The notes beneath the pieces were generated by a model. The model made no database searches and was not told where the DNA came from. It saw only the letters and a list, made by a program, of their open reading frames with translations. 64,000 nucleotides of DNA from Bradyrhizobium sp. dw_411. Lineage in GTDB: Bacteria > Pseudomonadota > Alphaproteobacteria > Rhizobiales > Xanthobacteraceae. Both the position numbers and the translations under genes were made by a program. Shown piece after piece: positions 52,057 to 60,542 of this stretch; position 1 is the first letter of the stretch; every line of letters starts with the position of its first letter. The stretch is from assembly GCF_018449695.1 (NCBI RefSeq), contig NZ_JAAVUY010000011.1:149001-213000 (forward strand), read 5' to 3'.

Positions 52057-53145
52057 ATGAAAATTCAGGGTATCAAGGTCAATTTCGTCCGCCTGCCGCT
52101 GGAGGAGCCGCTGGTCGGCGCACCCTATATGCCCGGGATGCTGCGCGAATTCTTCACCGTGCAGGTGCAGACTGACCAGGGCATCGAGGGAATCGGCATC
52201 ACCGGCTTTGGCGGCAATCTGGTTCGTTCGCTGCGCGCCGCACTCGAGGATTTCGGCGAGCTGATCAAGGGCGACGACCCGCTGCGCACCGAACAGGTCA
52301 ACGCCAAACTGCGCGCGGCGTCGGCCTCCTGCGGCTCCGGCATTGCCCTGCTGGCGATTTCGGCGATCGATACGGCGCTGTGGGATATCCGCGGCAAGGC
52401 CTTCGGCATACCCCTGGCGCAGTTGTTGGGCGGCGCGCGCGACAAGGTGCCGGCCTATGCCAGCGGCGCGCTGACGCGCACCACGCCCAACGACAAGATC
52501 GAACGCGCCGCCTCCGCGCTGGTCGAGAAGGGCTATCGGCAGGTCAAGACCCAGATGGCGGTGGAAGGGTTTACGCCCAAACAGGAGATCGAGCGCATTC
52601 GGATGATCCGCGACGCGGTCGGGCCTGACGTCAATCTGATGGTGGACATCAACCAGCGCTGGAGCGTCGCCGAGGTGATTTCGATCGGCCACCGCATCGA
52701 AGACCTCGGCCTCGGATGGCTGGAGGACCCGACCACCTGCGACGACTATCAGGGCCACGCGAAGATCGCCGATGCGCTGGCGACGCCGGTCTGCGCCGGC
52801 GAATATCTCTGGGGCATCGAGCCGCACCGGCAGGCGATAGCCCACCATTCGGTCGACATCACCATGATCGATCTGCTGCGCGTCGGCGGCATCACGCCAT
52901 GGATGAAGGTCGCCGGCATGGCGGAAGCCCACAACAAGCCCGTGGCCAGCCATCTGCTGCCTGAAATCCATGTGCATTTGATCGCCGCCATACCGAACGG
53001 GCTGGTGGTCGAATACATGCCGTGGACCTGGCGCCTGTTCGACAATCCGCCGATGCCGGTCAACGGCGAAATCGCCGTGCCGACCGGACCCGGCCTCGGG
53101 CTGAAATTCGCGCCGGATTTGTTCGAAAAATATGGCGTTGGCTAG
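52057..53145 (+). CDS. enolase-superfamily enzyme 2
   Basis: A 362-residue paralogue of the preceding fold but distant in sequence. The catalytic position reads Lys164-Thr-Gln166; metal ligands are Asp197 (MVDINQRW), Glu223 (WLEDP) and Glu249 (CAGEYLW); His299 lies in ASHLLPEIH. Ribosome site CCGGAGGACAAG precedes ATG 52057. The different K-x-H and K-x-Q motifs of the two enzymes suggest two steps or two stereoisomers of a substrate. Together with the DHDPS-family lyase and GMC oxidoreductase this indicates breakdown of an acid sugar or hydroxy acid. Confidence 0.88.
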   Translation: MKIQGIKVNFVRLPLEEPLVGAPYMPGMLREFFTVQVQTDQGIEGIGITGFGGNLVRSLRAALEDFGELIKGDDPLRTEQVNAKLRAASASCGSGIALLAISAIDTALWDIRGKAFGIPLAQLLGGARDKVPAYASGALTRTTPNDKIERAASALVEKGYRQVKTQMAVEGFTPKQEIERIRMIRDAVGPDVNLMVDINQRWSVAEVISIGHRIEDLGLGWLEDPTTCDDYQGHAKIADALATPVCAGEYLWGIEPHRQAIAHHSVDITMIDLLRVGGITPWMKVAGMAEAHNKPVASHLLPEIHVHLIAAIPNGLVVEYMPWTWRLFDNPPMPVNGEIAVPTGPGLGLKFAPDLFEKYGVG

Positions 53146-53261
53146 CGCGGCGGGAGCGCAGACCAGATGAATTTATCTAATCTGCGCCCTTACAAATTTC
53201 ACGGGCGGCGCGTGGCTCGGCCGCGATAGGGTCGCTGAGAAGCAACATCGCGGCGTTGGGA

Positions 53262-54899
53262 ATGAGTGAAAATAGAACAGAACTTGGCAGGTTCGATTAC
53301 GTGATCGTCGGCGCGGGCTCCGCCGGATGTGTATTGGCCAATCGGCTGTCCGCCGACCCGTCGATCCGGGTCTGCCTGCTGGAGGCCGGTGGCAAGGACA
53401 GCCATCCCTGGGTGCACATTCCCGTCGGATATTTCTTCAACTTCGATCATCCGCGGGCGGATTGGCGCTATCGCACCGAACCCGAACCGGGCCTCAATGG
53501 CCGGGTGCTGAAATATCCCCGCGGCCGCGTGCTGGGCGGAACGTCATCGATCAACGGCATGGTCTACATTCGCGGGCACGCGCTGGATTACGACGGATGG
53601 CGGCAGCTCGGCAACGTCGGCTGGAGTTGGAGCGACGTACTGCCCTATTTCAAGCGCTCGGAAAACCAGGTGCGCGGCCCCAGCGAAACCCACGGCGTGG
53701 GCGGGGAATTGGCGGTCGACGATTTGCGCGCCTCCTGGGAAATTCTCGACGCCTTCCGCAAGGCCGCGATCGAAAGCGGCATTCCCGCGACCGACGATTT
53801 CAACGGCGGTGAAAGCGAGGGGATCGGCTATTTCCAGGTGACGCAGAAAAATGGCCGCCGCATGAGTACGTCGCGCGCGTTTCTGAAACCGGCGGCGGCG
53901 CGCAAGAACCTGACTATCCTGACCGGCTGCCTGGTGCAGCGGATTCGCTTCGGCGGCAAGCGAGCCGTGGGCGTCGAATTCCTCAAGGACGGCGCACCGG
54001 CTTACGTCGCGGCGGAGAACGAAGTCATCCTGTCGGCCGGCGCGGTGGGATCGCCGCAAATCTTGCAGCTTTCCGGCATCGGCGCGCCCGCGTTGCTGGG
54101 AGATCAGGGTATCGCGGTCAGGCATGCGGCGCCGCGGGTCGGTGAAGGACTGCAGGATCATCCTGCGGTGCGCATGATGTTCAAGGTCGAGAACACAACG
54201 ACGCTGAACGATCAACTGTCGAGCTGGGTCAGCAAGGCCGCGATGCTCTTTGAGTACGCGCTGCTGCGCAGGGGGCCGTTGACGATCCCGCCCGCGCTGG
54301 TCAACGCGTTCGTGAAAAGCGATCCGGCCCGCGCCGCGCCGGATCTGCAATATGTGGTCTATCCATTGACCTACGACATGATCGGCGAGCCGGCGCATAC
54401 ATTCTCGGCCTTTACCGGCTCGATCTGCCTGGTGCGGCCGGAAAGCCGCGGCTCGATTCGCATCACATCGCCTGACGCCCGCGTCTCTCCGCAGATACGG
54501 CTTAATTTCCTGGACAACCCCACCGACATTCAGGCGGCGGCCGCCGGCATTCGCGGCATGCGGCGGGTGTGCGCGGCCGATGCCTTGAAGCCGTTCAATG
54601 TGCGCGAATTCAGGCCCGGGCCGGAGTTGGTCACCGACGAGCAGATCGCAGCGGCTGCACGCGATATCACCGCGACGATCTTTCATCCGACCAGCACTTG
54701 CGGGATGGGACCGGATGACACCGCTGTGGTCGATGACCGCTTGCGCGTGCGCGGCGTCGAGCGCCTGCGTGTCGTCGATGCGTCCGTGATGCCGATGGTC
54801 GTCTCGGGAAATACCAACGCCGCCACCATCATGATCGCGGAGAAGGCATCGGACATGATCCGCGAGGATCGCCGTCAAAGCGCCGCCGCCGTTGCCTGA
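53262..54899 (+). CDS. GMC-family FAD oxidoreductase (choline/alcohol dehydrogenase-like)
   Basis: A 545-residue flavoprotein. FAD-binding GAGSAG is at residues 18-23, followed by ADWRYRTEPEPG and the GMC signature GRVLGGTSSINGMVYIRG; the C-terminal active site has HPTSTCGMG (His) and GNTNAA (Asn). Members oxidise primary alcohols or choline to aldehydes. ATG 53262 was preferred to a TTG two codons earlier; no strong ribosome site is seen for either. It follows the two enolase-type genes by 116 bases and is likely part of the same rightward pathway. A perfect hairpin spans its stop codon. Confidence 0.9.
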   Translation: MSENRTELGRFDYVIVGAGSAGCVLANRLSADPSIRVCLLEAGGKDSHPWVHIPVGYFFNFDHPRADWRYRTEPEPGLNGRVLKYPRGRVLGGTSSINGMVYIRGHALDYDGWRQLGNVGWSWSDVLPYFKRSENQVRGPSETHGVGGELAVDDLRASWEILDAFRKAAIESGIPATDDFNGGESEGIGYFQVTQKNGRRMSTSRAFLKPAAARKNLTILTGCLVQRIRFGGKRAVGVEFLKDGAPAYVAAENEVILSAGAVGSPQILQLSGIGAPALLGDQGIAVRHAAPRVGEGLQDHPAVRMMFKVENTTTLNDQLSSWVSKAAMLFEYALLRRGPLTIPPALVNAFVKSDPARAAPDLQYVVYPLTYDMIGEPAHTFSAFTGSICLVRPESRGSIRITSPDARVSPQIRLNFLDNPTDIQAAAAGIRGMRRVCAADALKPFNVREFRPGPELVTDEQIAAAARDITATIFHPTSTCGMGPDDTAVVDDRLRVRGVERLRVVDASVMPMVVSGNTNAATIMIAEKASDMIREDRRQSAAAVA

Positions 54900-54912
54900 C
54901 AACGGCGGCGGC
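54882..54912. terminator. bidirectional terminator hairpin between convergent genes
   Basis: A perfect 13-base stem (GCCGCCGCCGTTG / CAACGGCGGCGGC) with loop CCTGA overlaps the stop codon of the GMC gene and ends five bases before the stop of the leftward binding-protein gene. On the + strand a T-rich AGGCTTTATTTC follows. Being symmetrical, it can serve both converging transcripts. Confidence 0.75.
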
Positions 54913-54917
54913 AGGCT

Positions 54918-56129
54918 TTATTTCTTGACCATCGGGCATTTGCTTTCGCTTAACGGGCGAAACGCCTTCTCGCCGGGAACGGTATCGAGAATCTTGTAGT
55001 AATCCCACGGGCGCTTGCTTTCCTCGGGCGTTTTGACCTGGGCCAGCAGCATGTCGTGGATCATGAGATTGTCTTCGCGCAGCACCGCGTGGCGCGCATA
55101 CATGTCATCGAGCGGCATCTTGTGCATCATCGCCAGAACATCTTCCGCTTTGTCGCTCTTGGCGGCTTCCATCGCCTTGAGATATTGCAGGGCCGCCGAA
55201 TAATCCGCGGCATGGCTCAAATTCGGCATCGATCCCATCTTCTTGTAGTAGCGCTCGGACCACGCCCGCGTTTGGTCATCCATATCCCAATAGAAGTCGG
55301 ACGAGAGCACAAGTCCCTTGGTGGTCTTGAGACCGAGGGCATGAATGTCGGTGATGAACACCAGCCCGCTGACGAATTTCGCGGTCTTCAGAAGACCGAA
55401 TTCCTCGGCCGTCTTCAACGCATTCACCATGTCGTCGCCGGCGTCGGCGAGCGCAATAACCTGGGCGCCGGAATTCTGGGCGGAGAGGATGTAAGACGCG
55501 AAATCGGAGGCCGCGAGCGGATGGAAAACGCTGCCCAGCATCTTGCCGCCGGACGCATTGACGATCTGCGTCATTTCCTGTTCGAGCGCGTGACCGAGAT
55601 TGTAATCGGCGCCGATCACATACCAGGTCTTGGCGCCTGTCTTCATCATGGCTTCCGTGATCGCCTTCGAAGCGGCAAACGTATCGCTGCGCCACTGCAC
55701 CGTATATGGATTGCACTGGCCCATGTTGAGCGCGGAGGTAGCACCGTTGCTCGCCAGGAACACCTTTTTTCGATCATTCGCGGCCGCGGCCACCGCCAGC
55801 GACACGCCCGAGCCGACGACATCGACAATGGCGCTGACGTCTTCCTGATCGTACCAGCGTCGTGCGATGGCGCTGCCGACGTCCGTCTTGTTCTGATGAT
55901 CGGCGCTTACGACTTCGATCGGCCTCCCCAGCACCTTGCCGCCCATATCTTCAACCGCGAGCTGCACGGCCGCCACGGCGCCTTTGCCCGAAAGGGCCTG
56001 ATAGATGCCCGACATATCGCCGAGAACACCGATCTTGATTGGAGCGGTCGATTTGTCTTGTGCAAAGGCTGCGGAAGCCCATCCGCAAAGCAACGCGACA
56101 CAGGCAACAGAGAACGGAGTTTTGGACAT
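54918..56129 (-). CDS. branched-chain-type ABC binding protein, orphan
   Basis: A 403-residue periplasmic type I binding protein; ATG 56129 opens the signal peptide (about residues 1-23, ending Ala-Phe-Ala-Gln), while the frame to 56219 has no ribosome site. Landmarks are KIGVLGDMSGIYQALSGKGA, VVSADHQNKTDVGSAIARRW and WYVIGADYNLGHALEQEM, the urea/amide-binding LivK subgroup by pattern. No permease or ATPase gene adjoins it, so it probably supplies one of the Liv systems nearby or elsewhere. Confidence 0.9.
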   Translation of the reverse strand: MSKTPFSVACVALLCGWASAAFAQDKSTAPIKIGVLGDMSGIYQALSGKGAVAAVQLAVEDMGGKVLGRPIEVVSADHQNKTDVGSAIARRWYDQEDVSAIVDVVGSGVSLAVAAAANDRKKVFLASNGATSALNMGQCNPYTVQWRSDTFAASKAITEAMMKTGAKTWYVIGADYNLGHALEQEMTQIVNASGGKMLGSVFHPLAASDFASYILSAQNSGAQVIALADAGDDMVNALKTAEEFGLLKTAKFVSGLVFITDIHALGLKTTKGLVLSSDFYWDMDDQTRAWSERYYKKMGSMPNLSHAADYSAALQYLKAMEAAKSDKAEDVLAMMHKMPLDDMYARHAVLREDNLMIHDMLLAQVKTPEESKRPWDYYKILDTVPGEKAFRPLSESKCPMVKK

Positions 56130-56550
56130 CGGCGTTTTTCCAAATGGAGAGCAAAATTGAAACAGACCGGCAGCAATCGGCGCGCCTGCGCAAGGCGTCA
56201 CTGCCTTCGAGCAGCGCATCCGGCGCTAAAGTCTTTCGCGGCACAAATGATGAAAATTCAATAACCCATTAGAGTTCTGAATTGCCGCGCTGCAGCAATG
56301 CAGACGATCTGAAAATGTGTGAAGAAATATCGGAATTGCCCCGTCGGAAGATCCTCGTTTTACGGGTGTGCGAAGAGGTGGGCGACATAAAGTCGCGTCA
56401 ACTCTCGACCCTTCGGGTCCACCAAGCGGCGCGAACCAGTCAAGGCTCTCGGCGCCACGATCGCGTGGTCAATCGGCGAAATCTTCGTTCTTGCGAACGA
56501 ATTGCTTCGGATGAATGTCGACATCCTGGTCTCTTGAAACGCGCCCATCT
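56130..56550. other. gene-free stretch upstream of orphan binding protein
   Basis: About 420 bases between two leftward genes. A 64-codon leftward frame (56360-56554) and a rightward frame (56282-56665) exist, but neither has a convincing ribosome site or recognisable sequence, and the second overlaps the next gene antiphase. AT content is higher than in neighbouring genes, suiting promoter DNA for the orphan binding protein. Confidence 0.4.
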
Positions 56551-56985
56551 TCATTCCGGGAATACCACCGGATTGCCCGGCACCGGTGGCGGATCGATCC
56601 AGTTAATTTGCGCACCTCCGTCGAGGACGGCGACGAGGAGCGAGCCGGCCTTCACCCAGGCCTGATGCACGTGATGCGGCGGCAGATAGAAATAGCCCTG
56701 CTCGTCGATCCTGAAGATGGCTCCGGCATCGCAGTCCTCGAAATAGTGCGTGCCGGCGACAAGGAACGTCTCCTCGGCCTTGAGGTGCGTATGCCTGGGG
56801 AAGTGGAAGTCGGCTTGAAATTTCAACATGATTCTCGCCGCACCGGTCTCGGGGTCGGCACGCAGGATGGAGAGCAGTGGCGACTGGTCGCCGAAGTCGG
56901 GGAACAAAGGCTCCCAGGAGCGCTCGGCCGCGCTCTGGCTGAACGCCTTGAGGATGGTGTTTTCGGACGACGGAGACGCCTGCAT
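56551..56985 (-). CDS. cupin-domain protein (possible ring-cleavage-type dioxygenase)
   Basis: A 144-residue single cupin with metal ligands in FPRHTHLKAEETFLVAG (two His and Glu) and the later PPHHVHQAW. The layout recalls the DAD/acetylacetone-cleaving cupin dioxygenases, but also many non-enzymatic cupins, so activity is not certain. It follows the FAD monooxygenase gene by 33 bases on the same strand and is likely cotranscribed with it, which favours a part in aromatic or ketone breakdown. Confidence 0.8.
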   Translation of the reverse strand: MQASPSSENTILKAFSQSAAERSWEPLFPDFGDQSPLLSILRADPETGAARIMLKFQADFHFPRHTHLKAEETFLVAGTHYFEDCDAGAIFRIDEQGYFYLPPHHVHQAWVKAGSLLVAVLDGGAQINWIDPPPVPGNPVVFPE

Positions 56986-57018
56986 GGTTTTCCCTTTCGG
57001 AGTGATGGGTGGGGACGA

Positions 57019-58617
57019 TCAGGCGGATACTGAAGCGAGCAGATCGAGCGCGGCCTTCAGACCGGCAGCATCAGGGGTGGGACTGAACCAGCCGATATGA
57101 CCGTCCGGCCGGATCAGGAGAGTCGTGCCCGGAGCGGCGCCGTACGCAATCGAGAATTCGCCGCCGGCGTCGCGCAGCACCGGAATGTCCTCGCGGTCGC
57201 CCAGTTCGGAATCACCGGGCACTATGGCAAAGCAGCTTGCCGTTGCGCCAAGCGCGGTCCGCGCGGCGCCTCCCAATTCGGCCAGTGTCGCTAGCCCCGC
57301 CATGTCGTTGGCATAGCCGATCAGCACATGGCGCCCGCGTCCCAGCCGCTCGTGCAGCCGGAAGGACTGTTCAACATAGGCGCGGCGCAGCCCACCGGAA
57401 TCGGGCGCGCGGTCCCCCGCGGCGAGGGTGGCATCGGAGAGCTTTGCTCGCTCGTCGCGAACGATCGAGCTGCCGCGATAGGTGATAGTCAGTTGTGTCT
57501 CGCGCAGGCCGGGCATCGGCGAGCGCTGCGCAAGCGTCGCTTGCAGTGCGCGACTGGTATTCTCGACGAGGTCCAGCCCGACCACGCGGCGCTCAGCCGA
57601 ATAACTGTCGAGCAGGCCGGGCGCGCCGCGGCCTCGTAGCGCCAGTGCCAACTTCCACGCCAGATTGTAGGCATCCTGGACGCCGGTGTTGAGGCCCTGG
57701 CCGCCGACCGGAGGATGCAGATGCGCGGCATCGCCGGCAAGAAAGGCGCAACCCTTCGAATAGCTCGACACCAGGCGGTGGCTGACCCGGTAGACCGAGG
57801 ACCAATGCATCTCATTCATCGTGGTGCCCGCCGGCAGCAGCGGAGTCATGAAGGTACGGATCTCGTCCAGCGTCGGCGGGGTCGGGCGTTCGCCTTCCGG
57901 CGTCTTCAGCACGCCGTCCGGCACCGTGGTGGAGAGCCGGTAACGATTCACCGAGCCCGCCACAGGTACGGCCACCAGCGTGGCGGCGGCGTGCTCGGTC
58001 GTGGCGCTGAGGTTGAAGCGGTAGAAACGCCCGCGCGCCAGGCTCCAGTCGAGCTCGATATCCGCGAGCACGAAAGTCTGCGGGAACTGGCCGCCAACGA
58101 AGTCGAGCCCGAGCGTGGTGCGCACCGTACTGCGCCCGCCATCGCAGCCGACGACGAAGCGACTCGTCACGGTTTGCGTTGCGCCATTCGGCCCGGTCAT
58201 CTCGGCGCGCACGCCGTCCGCCTCTTCCGTGAAACCGGCGAGCGTCCAGCCGTAATGAACCTTGCCGCCGTGGCGGGCGAGGCATGCCTCCAGAATACGC
58301 TCCACCTCGTACTGCGCCAGCGACAAAGCACCGAAGGGCAGGCCTTCCGGTATGTCCATGACAGGACCGGGAGCACCGTCGTTGAAGGTCGACACGCCGT
58401 GCAGCCACGTCCCCGCATCGACGGCGTCCTGCATGATGCCGAAATCCTCGAAAAGCTCCAGCGTGCGGGCGGTGATGCCCAGCGCCTTGCAGAAGAAGGA
58501 GCGCTGGGTCATGCGGTCGACAAGCAGCACCTCACGCCCCTCACGCGAGAGCGCTGCCGCCAGGAACAGGCCCACCGGCCCAGCTCCGACGATCAGAACG
58601 TCAACATTCGTTTTCAT
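57019..58617 (-). CDS. FAD-dependent aromatic hydroxylase (PheA/TfdB/MhpA-like)
   Basis: A 532-residue flavoprotein monooxygenase. FAD-binding GAGPVG is at residues 11-16; the second FAD motif is FLAGDAAHLHPPVGGQGLNT and the middle DG motif is VVGCDGGRSTVR. The last ~150 residues form a thioredoxin-like extension (HVLIGYAND ... TTLLIRPDGHIGWF) seen in phenol- and polyketide-type hydroxylases. It uses NAD(P)H and O2 to hydroxylate a phenolic ring; the substrate is unknown. ATG 58617 opens the Rossmann fold; the frame upstream is not part of the protein. It precedes a cupin gene in the same unit. Confidence 0.9.
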   Translation of the reverse strand: MKTNVDVLIVGAGPVGLFLAAALSREGREVLLVDRMTQRSFFCKALGITARTLELFEDFGIMQDAVDAGTWLHGVSTFNDGAPGPVMDIPEGLPFGALSLAQYEVERILEACLARHGGKVHYGWTLAGFTEEADGVRAEMTGPNGATQTVTSRFVVGCDGGRSTVRTTLGLDFVGGQFPQTFVLADIELDWSLARGRFYRFNLSATTEHAAATLVAVPVAGSVNRYRLSTTVPDGVLKTPEGERPTPPTLDEIRTFMTPLLPAGTTMNEMHWSSVYRVSHRLVSSYSKGCAFLAGDAAHLHPPVGGQGLNTGVQDAYNLAWKLALALRGRGAPGLLDSYSAERRVVGLDLVENTSRALQATLAQRSPMPGLRETQLTITYRGSSIVRDERAKLSDATLAAGDRAPDSGGLRRAYVEQSFRLHERLGRGRHVLIGYANDMAGLATLAELGGAARTALGATASCFAIVPGDSELGDREDIPVLRDAGGEFSIAYGAAPGTTLLIRPDGHIGWFSPTPDAAGLKAALDLLASVSA

Positions 58618-58776
58618 GATAACCGCCGTTAATTTTGCTTGCCCGATATGTTTCCCGGCGACTGTTCGTTTGTCGCCATCTTCGCACACCGACCCGCAGG
58701 GATCATCGCGGACGCTTCCCTGATCGCCCGGGAGCGGGCTGGCGCCGCCGCGCCGGCGGCGCTGGTATAATGCCGC

Positions 58777-59046
58777 TTAATCGTGCTCGTCGGCGAATTC
58801 GATGCCCGCCTGGGTCTCCGAGATAGCCTGCGCAACGAGATTCATCGCCCTGACGCGATGGCCACCCTTGTTCGCGGTCGCTTCCCGCAAGGCACCGAGC
58901 GCCTGGTAGAGCGAGGACATCGCACGCTCCATGTTGCCTTGATACGCATCGGCCGATTTCGCGGAAGCGCCGAGTAGTCCGACGGCTGCTGCACCTGTTG
59001 CTGCCGCTACCGCAAGATTGCGGCGGGTGATTTTCGACTCAAGCAT
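58777..59046 (-). CDS. small Tat-signal hypothetical protein
   Basis: An 89-residue protein preceded by an AAGGAGAG ribosome site. A twin-arginine signal (ITRRNLAVAAATGAAAVGLL) covers residues ~6-30; the mature 55-60 residues form two predicted helices (MERAMSSLYQALGALREAT and HRVRAMNLVAQAISETQAGI). The family is not recognised, but the shape, a tiny exported helical hairpin, recurs in Bradyrhizobium. It lies 159 bases upstream of the FAD hydroxylase on the same strand. Confidence 0.7.
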   Translation of the reverse strand: MLESKITRRNLAVAAATGAAAVGLLGASAKSADAYQGNMERAMSSLYQALGALREATANKGGHRVRAMNLVAQAISETQAGIEFADEHD

Positions 59047-59577
59047 TTGGTCTCTCCTTTTCTGCTCAGATAAATTCAAAAAAATTCGCGTGCCCGTCGC
59101 GTTTCGAACGGCGCGGCCCATTGCCGCGCGTTGCATCCCTCGCCGAAAGCCACGCCTGAAGCAAATACCGACTGAATATGTAGCCATAGCCAATGGCGAT
59201 GGGCCGCTATCCGCCCGAACCGCCAGGCCCGGACCCGGCCTGCTGATTGAATTCAGCAAAGGACATCTTGAATTCAGCAAAGAAAATCTGCCCAGGCGCG
59301 TCCTGCCCGGACCCGACGGCTCAAATCGACGCTGCCATAGTCACCGACGATAGCCGCATATCGAAGCCGTATTTGTTTTCCACCGCCCTCTGCTTCATTT
59401 GTCTGCCGCGGGCACACCATTCGGATCGCCCTCTTCGCTCAGCAGCAGGCCGCGATTGAGCGCATGGCCACTCCGATCCACGCGGCCGCACTCACAAAGG
59501 CCTCCTTATTCCTAGGCCCGCACCACCAGCGTCCATGATTGCGACTTAACCGGATTCATTCACTTGAGAGTACATCG
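59047..59577. other. gene-free stretch with a 21-base tandem spacing of TTGAATTCAGCAAA
   Basis: About 530 bases between divergent genes. The only clear structure is TTGAATTCAGCAAA repeated at 59247-59260 and 59268-59281, exactly 21 bases (two helical turns) apart, which could be paired regulator sites. Reading frames here lack ribosome sites and family patterns. Confidence 0.5.
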
Positions 59578-60483
59578 ATGCATGAAATTGCCCTGATATT
59601 TACCTGCCTTGCCATCGGCATCATCTTGCGCTGGTCGGGACGATTGCCGGATACCGCGACCAAGACTCTGGGCGGCTGGGTCATCAACGTCGCGCTACCG
59701 GCCGCCGCGCTGCGCAGCGTACACGACCTCAAACTGCAACCCGACTGGTGGTTTGCAGCGGCAACGCCGTGGATTGGCGTCGTGCTGGCGATCATCGTGA
59801 TCGTTCCGATCTGTCGCGCGTTCGGATGGTCGACGCAGCGTACCGGCGCACTGCTTCTCGTCGGTGGATGGGGAAACACTTCCTTTGTGGGCCTGCCGAT
59901 GATCGCGGCCTTTGCCGGCAGTCAATGGCTCGGGCTCGGCATCGTCATCGACCTGTTCGGGTCCTATCTCGCGCTGTCGACGCTTGGCCTGGCCATTGCC
60001 AGCATTGCGAGCGCGGGGAAGCTCGACTGGCGCTTGGTGGCAAAGCGTATCATCACCTTTCCACCCTTCATCGCGATCCTGGTCGCTTTTGCAACCAACC
60101 ATCTGGAACGGCCGGAATGGTTGACACAGATGGTCACGGCCCTTGCCGAGACACTGACGCCGCTTGCGCTGGCGGCGGTCGGCTATGCGCTTCGGCTCGA
60201 CCGGCTCTCGGGTCGCCTCGGGGCGCTTGGCGTCGGGCTCGGCTATCGCCTGTTGGCAGCCCCGCTCGCGATCATGCTGATGTACCTTGCCCTGCGCCAA
60301 GGCGGTGACCCCGTCGCCAAGGTCGCCATGCTGGAAATGGCGATGCCGCCCATGCTCGGCGCGAGCATCATCGCCATGGACCACGACCTCGAGCCCGACC
60401 TCGTCGCGCTGCTGATCGGTGTCGGCGTCCCCTTGTCGATGCTGACGGCGTGGGGATGGTGGTCGATCATCTCATTGCTCTGA
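59578..60483 (+). CDS. AEC-family (auxin efflux carrier) transporter
   Basis: A 301-residue membrane protein with about ten hydrophobic segments in two halves, as in AEC/BASS-like carriers; GGWGNTSFVGLPMIAAFAG and MLEMAMPPMLGASIIAMDHD are the two broken-helix regions of the family. AEC proteins export auxin in plants and carry malate, malonate or other acids in bacteria. ATG 59578 with GAGAG upstream is preferred to a TTG 13 codons earlier. It lies 59 bases before a UbiD-type decarboxylase on the same strand, so its cargo may be that enzyme's acid substrate. Confidence 0.87.
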   Translation: MHEIALIFTCLAIGIILRWSGRLPDTATKTLGGWVINVALPAAALRSVHDLKLQPDWWFAAATPWIGVVLAIIVIVPICRAFGWSTQRTGALLLVGGWGNTSFVGLPMIAAFAGSQWLGLGIVIDLFGSYLALSTLGLAIASIASAGKLDWRLVAKRIITFPPFIAILVAFATNHLERPEWLTQMVTALAETLTPLALAAVGYALRLDRLSGRLGALGVGLGYRLLAAPLAIMLMYLALRQGGDPVAKVAMLEMAMPPMLGASIIAMDHDLEPDLVALLIGVGVPLSMLTAWGWWSIISLL

Positions 60484-60542
60484 GAGGTTTTTTTCCAATG
60501 GCTCATTCACCGTCGATATCCGCTGGAACGGGAGACCTCGCC

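Noticed and set aside
56282-56665. 127-codon rightward frame before the cupin gene
   Set aside because: No ribosome site, no recognisable sequence, and its 3' end lies antiphase in the cupin gene.
59340-59510. Short leftward frame reading GHALNRGLLLSEEGDPNGVP near its end
   Set aside because: It is only about 36 codons, has no start or ribosome site, and no family could be recognised; too little to call a pseudogene.
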